From: CAZAYP01 sp964489425 [NCBI: uncultured Verrucomicrobiota bacterium]
GTDB lineage: Bacteria > Verrucomicrobiota > Kiritimatiellia > RZYC01
Assembly: GCA_964489425.1 (NCBI GenBank)
Contig: CAZAYP010000022.1
Span: forward strand, 16,174-72,417
Direction: 5' to 3'
DNA length: 56,244 bases
Shown here: one piece after another, positions 53,501 to 56,244 of the stretch
Layout: each line of letters begins with the position of its first letter
Position numbering within the stretch: position 1 is the stretch's first letter
Made by a program: the position numbers and the translations under genes
The notes under the pieces: generated by a model
The model's input: only the letters and a program-made list of their open reading frames with translations
Database searches by the model: none
What the model was told of the DNA's origin: nothing

Positions 53501-54697
53501 GCCACGCTGGGCAGCAACTTGTATTACATGGGCGGGGCCAATGCCGGCTGGAGCACGGTCATGACCAATGTGTACCGGTTTAATGGATCCACATGGTCCC
53601 AGGTGGCGGGCCTGCCGGAAGCCCGGATCTACCTGGCCGCGGACGCCTTGAACGGCGCCATCTATGCCGCGGGCGGGCTCGCGGCCGCCGCGTGCACCAA
53701 CGTCACCCGGTATGGCGGAACCACCTGGCAGGAGGTGGCGGGACTGCCGGCGGCCAGAAGCTACCTGGCCATGGCCAACCTGAACAGCGCGCTTTATGCC
53801 GTGGGAGGTTCCGGCAGCATGACCGCGGAGACCAACGTGTACCGCTATGCCGAAGGGGCCTGGCAGGAAGTGACGGGCCTGCCGGCGGCGCGCAGCGTCA
53901 TGGCCGCGGCGGCGCTGGGCAACGCCCTCTATGCGGTGGGCGGCATTGATCCCGGCGGCACCCCGCGCGCCAACGTGTTCCGGTACAACGGCACCAACTG
54001 GACAGAATCCACGGCCTTGCCGGCCGCGCGCTCGGCCATGGCGGCCGCGCCGCTCAACAGCAACGTGTATGTCTTTGGCGGCGGATACACCAACAACTGG
54101 CGGTTCAACGGCACGACCTGGACGGAAGCGGCCGGCCTGCCGGTGGCGGTCAAATGGGGTTCCGCCGCCGTGCTGGATGGCTTTATTTATTCAGTGGGCG
54201 ACCAAACCCGCACCAACGTGTACCGCTACTCCCCCGGCATGTTCACGCTGTCCGGCGTGTCGCCGGCCGAAGGCACCAATGGGACGGTGATCACCATCAC
54301 CGGGTCCAACCTTTGCAATGGCACGCTGGCCGATGTGCCGTCCGTGACCATCAACTGGACCGAGGTGGACGACATCGTCAGCGTGGCCGGCTCCACCCAG
54401 ATCGTGGTCGTGGCCGGGGCCAGCCCGGACGGTCCGGCCCCGCTGGAGATCCACTCCATCCAGTATGGCAACACGCGCAAGGAAAATGCGTTCACCTATC
54501 TCGACCTGGACCCCGTCATGCTGGTGCTGGGCACCAATCGCGCGCCCGCGGCCAGTGGCGCGGCGGCCGGCGCGACGTTGGGCACGGACCTGGGCGTCTT
54601 GCAGGTCGGAGCCGGCGCGCGCACGAACACGTTCGGGATCACCAACAGCGGGTTGAGCGAACTGAATATACCGTCGTGGACCACCAACGGGATGTGA
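50579..54697 (+). CDS. Very large exported multidomain protein (TIG, choice-of-anchor D, Kelch), apparently truncated
   Basis: The 1372-aa frame starts at ATG 50579 (ATG 50585 also possible) after AGAAAGGA. A long basic N-terminus leads into a signal segment (LVLVALMMLPNLAPRAE). The N-terminal domain (~residues 55-230) is shared with the 610-aa protein. TIG domains follow, with GGYTVKIGGRNFSN at ~345, then two choice-of-anchor D domains (~425-540 and 545-660; AKGTDFG repeated), a ~190-residue beta region, a TIG domain (~860-945), six Kelch repeats (~955-1215, AGLPAARS-type blades with NVYRYNG-type strands), another TIG domain and the start of a third anchor D domain that stops after ~60 residues. 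The end lacks the C-terminal module of its neighbours, which suggests 3' truncation by the adjacent repeat cluster. Surface location is inferred. Confidence 0.85.
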   Translation: MAMNQLSPSSNPPAARRVMLFIRRQLIRIAPLSPGLVLVALMMLPNLAPRAEMLAAWKKMNSSSDAIPAGAPAHTNHKSLAGPALAFWKTNFYKYNDNSWFYVEPWYTGTMVSGVAQTQYFTANKKPMTNFFSFRFAISNGWKITVTNFIQKSMNDERANVFVLRSIADGYCSNLFRQPTTNFFKIYTNSFRVSATNTQFEMRLYGQEAKSAWVYHYWTNCVNTDGSYLKYMWIFEGEIKRRIDVLPPEGPLVGGNRVVMTNSPLRIGNGSDITNVTVGGKNVLAILAQATNWVSFTVPAETVPGWKDIVTYSTSTGTLVWTEDYYYNPTGVVLNVSPTSGATAGGYTVKIGGRNFSNGQVGDVTNVTLKGVAVTSIGSFMNTQVVVTAAAGASGRGAIIIDSVSYGHTELAGGWTYEGPATVPGMLVFGTNGAMISSSEAASAAKGTDFGTRALGTTVTNWLSITNDGTAVLNISGVTTSGTGAAYFRVSGIPATVAVGGVAHFSIAYVAGLVGSQSATLQMANDSASATYFINLAGAASSTPGLQVLGHNGAVMTSGEAASVAKGTDFGAVARGYGATNTISITNNGTGLLTISGVTTSGAGAAYFRVSGIPGSLAVGAAAAVKVAFDATVAGTHSAALNIANDSPTTPFVINLAAVTEPGRIGTRVASGVATVGASQASSTPLKPSPIRMQYANYHQQHVYSTAQLEAAGLTNVQITAMGFHVTQANAPHIVPNYRVRLKETARTGWTSSDKNMEASGLALVFSNAAQSFVVGDTANLVLDAAFNVGANTKLLVDCGFALATESTLGGLIRYTNVADSVVVLERDDADALSVFDDAANNVTNILPVMTVAWQQMSHAGVVPASCSFTGGINVTISGTNLCAGTLGDVASVTLCGAAATVVSVEGSTQIVVRAGPGGAIGRGMVDIRSTRMGRTAVANLFTYNPPGAIGGGWIEEGWTEVASLPEVRISGAAATLGSNLYYMGGANAGWSTVMTNVYRFNGSTWSQVAGLPEARIYLAADALNGAIYAAGGLAAAACTNVTRYGGTTWQEVAGLPAARSYLAMANLNSALYAVGGSGSMTAETNVYRYAEGAWQEVTGLPAARSVMAAAALGNALYAVGGIDPGGTPRANVFRYNGTNWTESTALPAARSAMAAAPLNSNVYVFGGGYTNNWRFNGTTWTEAAGLPVAVKWGSAAVLDGFIYSVGDQTRTNVYRYSPGMFTLSGVSPAEGTNGTVITITGSNLCNGTLADVPSVTINWTEVDDIVSVAGSTQIVVVAGASPDGPAPLEIHSIQYGNTRKENAFTYLDLDPVMLVLGTNRAPAASGAAAGATLGTDLGVLQVGAGARTNTFGITNSGLSELNIPSWTTNGM

Positions 54698-54728
54698 GGA
54701 CCGCATGCGATTGAACCCATCCATGACG

Positions 54729-54858
54729 CAACCCCGTTGGGGTTGGGATATTTTACCCGTCAAAACACCCAGGGTAGCGGGCAGCCCGCAACCCTGGGCT
54801 GGCAGATCGAATCCCGTTGGGATTCCAGAACCAGACCTGTCCCGGCCGCGTTGGGGTT
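54729..54858. repeat. REP-type palindromes at the left of the cluster
   Basis: CAACCCC-GTT-GGGGTTG at 54729-54745, a larger imperfect palindrome with CCCAGGGT and ACCCTGGG arms at 54768-54798, and GAATCCC-GTT-GGGATTC near 54809-54825. The same three motifs recur after the transposase gene. Confidence 0.85.
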
Positions 54859-55134
54859 ACCGAAACATCCCGAATCTGCCTGAAAGTCTTGCGTCGTTCG
54901 TTGCCCCAACAGGACAATGGTGGGTTTACCAAGACACCCCGAATCTGCCTGAAGGTCTTGCGCCGTTTGTTGCCCCAACGGGGCCATGGTGGGGTGACCA
55001 AGACACCCCGAATCTGCCCGAAGGTCTTGCGCCGTTCGTTGCCCCAACAGGACAATGGTGGGTTTACCAAGACACCCCGAATCTGCCTGAAGGTCTTGCG
55101 CCGTTTGTTGCCCCAACGGGGCAATATCATATAG
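54859..55134. repeat. 69-bp tandem repeat array, block 1 (four units)
   Basis: Units start at 54859, 54928, 54997 and 55066, exactly 69 bases apart. Each begins ACC(A/G)A(G/A)ACA(C/T)CCCGAATCTG and contains TTGCCCCAAC. Alternate units resemble each other more closely (AGGACAATGG versus GGGGCCATGG). The last unit ends in GGGGCAATATCATATAG. Confidence 0.92.
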
Positions 55135-55212
55135 CCCAGGGTTGCGGCGCAGCCGCTACCCTGGGTTCGTTGCCAAACACATGCAACCCCAAAGGGGTTG
55201 CGTCAAAAGGAT
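55135..55212. repeat. REP-type palindromes just before the transposase gene
   Basis: CCCAGGGT and ACCCTGGG arms around a GC-rich centre (55135-55165) and GCAACCCC-AAA-GGGGTTGC at 55184-55202. They lie within 90 bases of the transposase start, the usual place for REP sequences linked to RAYT genes. Confidence 0.85.
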
Positions 55213-55221
55213 GCATTTTTT

Positions 55222-55677
55222 ATGCCCCAATCCTTGGCAGCCGTGCATATTCATCTGGTATTCTCAACCAAAAACCGGCACCCATTTCTCCATGTTCCCG
55301 ACCTTCGCAACGAAACGCACGCTTATCTGGGCGGGATCTCAAAACGCCTCGGTTGTTTACCGATCATCGTGGGCGGAAGCGCGGATCATGTTCACCTGTT
55401 GTGTCTTCTGGCGCGGACATTAACCGTGGCCGAATGGGTCAAGGAAATCAAAAGGGCTTCAAGCATGTGGATCAAGGAACGTGCCCCGGCACTGAATTCT
55501 TTCGCATGGCAAGGTGGATATGGCGCCTTCTCGGTGAGCATTTCAGCCTTGGACCAAACCCGCGAATATATAGCCAAACAGGAAGAACATCACAAAAGGA
55601 CATCGTTTCAGGACGAATTCCGGACCTTTCTGCGCAAACACAACATGGAATGGGACGAACGTTTTGTGTGGGACTGA
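55222..55677 (+). CDS. IS200-like REP-associated tyrosine transposase (RAYT)
   Basis: The 151-aa protein is a Y1 transposase: HIHLVFSTKNRHPFL near the N-terminus, the HUH motif in DHVHLL (~residues 64-69), and the catalytic Tyr in TREYIAKQEEHHKR (~residue 122). It ends in DERFVWD as usual in this group. I chose ATG 55222 (MPQSLAAVHIHLVF) as the conserved start. RAYTs nick and move REP palindromes; here REP-like palindromes lie on both sides. The copy looks intact, with no frameshift. Its GC content is visibly lower than the host genes, suggesting transfer or different selection. Confidence 0.93.
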   Translation: MPQSLAAVHIHLVFSTKNRHPFLHVPDLRNETHAYLGGISKRLGCLPIIVGGSADHVHLLCLLARTLTVAEWVKEIKRASSMWIKERAPALNSFAWQGGYGAFSVSISALDQTREYIAKQEEHHKRTSFQDEFRTFLRKHNMEWDERFVWD

Positions 55678-55812
55678 CGCAACCCCGTTGGGGTTGGCCG
55701 GATGCTTCACGCCACGCTCACCCCAGGGTAGCGGGCAGCCCGCAACCCTGGGCTGGCAGATCGAATCCCGTTGGGATTCCGGAACCAGATCTGTCCCGGC
55801 TTGGTTGGATTT
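55678..55812. repeat. REP-type palindromes just after the transposase gene
   Basis: CAACCCC-GTT-GGGGTTG overlaps the region straight after the stop (55680-55696), then CCCAGGGT...ACCCTGGG (55722-55752) and GAATCCC-GTT-GGGATTC (55763-55779), in the same order as at 54729-54825. Confidence 0.85.
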
Positions 55813-55950
55813 ACCAAGACACCCCGAATCTGCCTGAAAGTCTTGCGCCGTTCGTTGCCCCAACGGGGCCATGGTGGGGTTGCCAAGACACCCTGAATCT
55901 GCCTGAAGGTCTTTCGCCATTCGTTGCCCCAACGGGGCAATATCATATAG
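55813..55950. repeat. 69-bp tandem repeat array, block 2 (two units)
   Basis: Units start at 55813 and 55882. They match block 1 with few substitutions and end in GGGGCAATATCATATAG. Confidence 0.9.
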
Positions 55951-56082
55951 CCCAGGGTTGCGGCGCAGCCGCTACCCTGGGTTCGTTGCCAAACACACGC
56001 AACCCCAACGGGGTTGCGTCAAAAGGCAGATCGAATCCCGTTGGGATTCCGGAACCAGACCCGTCCCAGCCGCGTTGGGGTT
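55951..56082. repeat. REP-type palindromes between blocks 2 and 3
   Basis: CCCAGGGT...ACCCTGGG, GCAACCCC-AAC-GGGGTTGC and GAATCCC-GTT-GGGATTC, the same set as in the other palindrome segments. Confidence 0.85.
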
Positions 56083-56220
56083 ACCGAAACATCCCGAATC
56101 TGCCTGAAAGTCTTGCGTCGTTCGTTGCCCCAACAGGACAATGGTGGGTTTACCAAGACACCCCGAATCTGCCCGAAGGTCTCGCGCCGTTCGTTGCCCC
56201 AACGGGGCAATATCATATAG
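56083..56220. repeat. 69-bp tandem repeat array, block 3 (two units)
   Basis: Units start at 56083 and 56152. The first resembles unit 1 of block 1 and the second resembles unit 3 of block 1 with the end of unit 4. The window ends inside the next palindrome. Confidence 0.9.
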
Positions 56221-56244
56221 CCCAGGGTTGCGGCGCAGCCGCTA

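Larger units (their letters stand above)
54705..56244 (+). other. Uninterrupted reading frame through the repeat/transposase cluster
   Basis: From ATG 54705 (or 54723) to the window end no stop codon occurs in this frame, more than 510 codons. It covers all 69-bp repeat units, the palindromes, and the transposase gene, which is read in a different frame of the same strand. The repeat part would give 23-residue units containing YQDTPNLPEGLAPFVAPTG. No ribosome-binding site stands out. It may be a consequence of repeat structure rather than a real protein. Confidence 0.3.

Noticed and set aside
54753-55130. Minus-strand frames in the repeat block as genes
   Set aside because: Several frames are open on both strands because the repeat contains few stop codons; none has a ribosome site or family motif.
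54859-55134. CRISPR array
   Set aside because: The units are joined directly without unique spacers, the period is 69 bases, and no cas gene is present.

Overview
The window is GC-rich DNA from a Gram-negative bacterium, most likely of the PVC superphylum (Kiritimatiellota, Verrucomicrobiota or Lentisphaerota). The grounds are an LpxL-type lipid A acyltransferase, an MlaE permease, a PEP-CTERM sorting signal, large exported proteins with choice-of-anchor and TIG domains, and abundant extragenic palindromes. The phylum is inferred from gene content; no rRNA gene is present. No tRNA, rRNA or CRISPR array was seen.

Layout. (1) 75-4939: two unrecognised proteins, the first with a signal peptide, followed by a radical SAM/SPASM enzyme. 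(2) 4940-5693: a gap with palindromes, a possible gene remnant and the nusA leader. (3) 5694-14519: the translation/RNA operon nusA-infB-rbfA-truB-ribF-rpsO-pnp, with nth overlapping pnp; rimP is absent from its usual place. (4) 14552-21852: an exported protein, a STAS-MlaE permease, a hybrid histidine kinase and two CgeB-like glycosyltransferases. (5) 21960-32349, mostly minus strand: an MBOAT/SGNH acyl-transfer pair, a STAS antagonist, serA, a beta-barrel candidate (plus strand), a GT2 and LpxL pair, lipA, a polysaccharide deacetylase and two small proteins. (6) 32370-37985: metG, a PEP-CTERM protein, leuCD and a small membrane protein. (7) 38352-40677, minus: a Sec-exported cytidine-deaminase-fold protein with an overlapping small partner, a lipoprotein and a metal-dependent cyclase. 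(8) 40848-45389, plus: clpS-aat-msrB and a tungstate/molybdate ABC transporter. (9) 45747-54697: three large exported proteins, two of which share an N-terminal domain I do not recognise. (10) 54705-56244: a REP/RAYT cluster with 69-bp tandem repeats around an IS200-like transposase.

The most notable observations are these. Two copies of a ~330-bp MITE-like element with ~22-bp terminal inverted repeats lie at 29107-29436 and 34356-34684; the second is flanked by a perfect 8-bp target duplication and the first by a 7-of-8 duplication. A single reading frame stays open from 54705 to the window end through every repeat and, in another frame, through the transposase gene. A paired palindrome unit with identical 31-bp spacing occurs once between genes and once in frame inside a coding sequence. 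The deaminase-partner pair resembles a toxin-immunity arrangement. The first three genes may be an uncharacterised radical SAM system.

The surface theme is strong: glycosyltransferases, O-acyl transfer, polysaccharide deacetylation, lipid A acylation, PEP-CTERM sorting and large multidomain exported proteins all lie in this window, next to a conserved housekeeping block.
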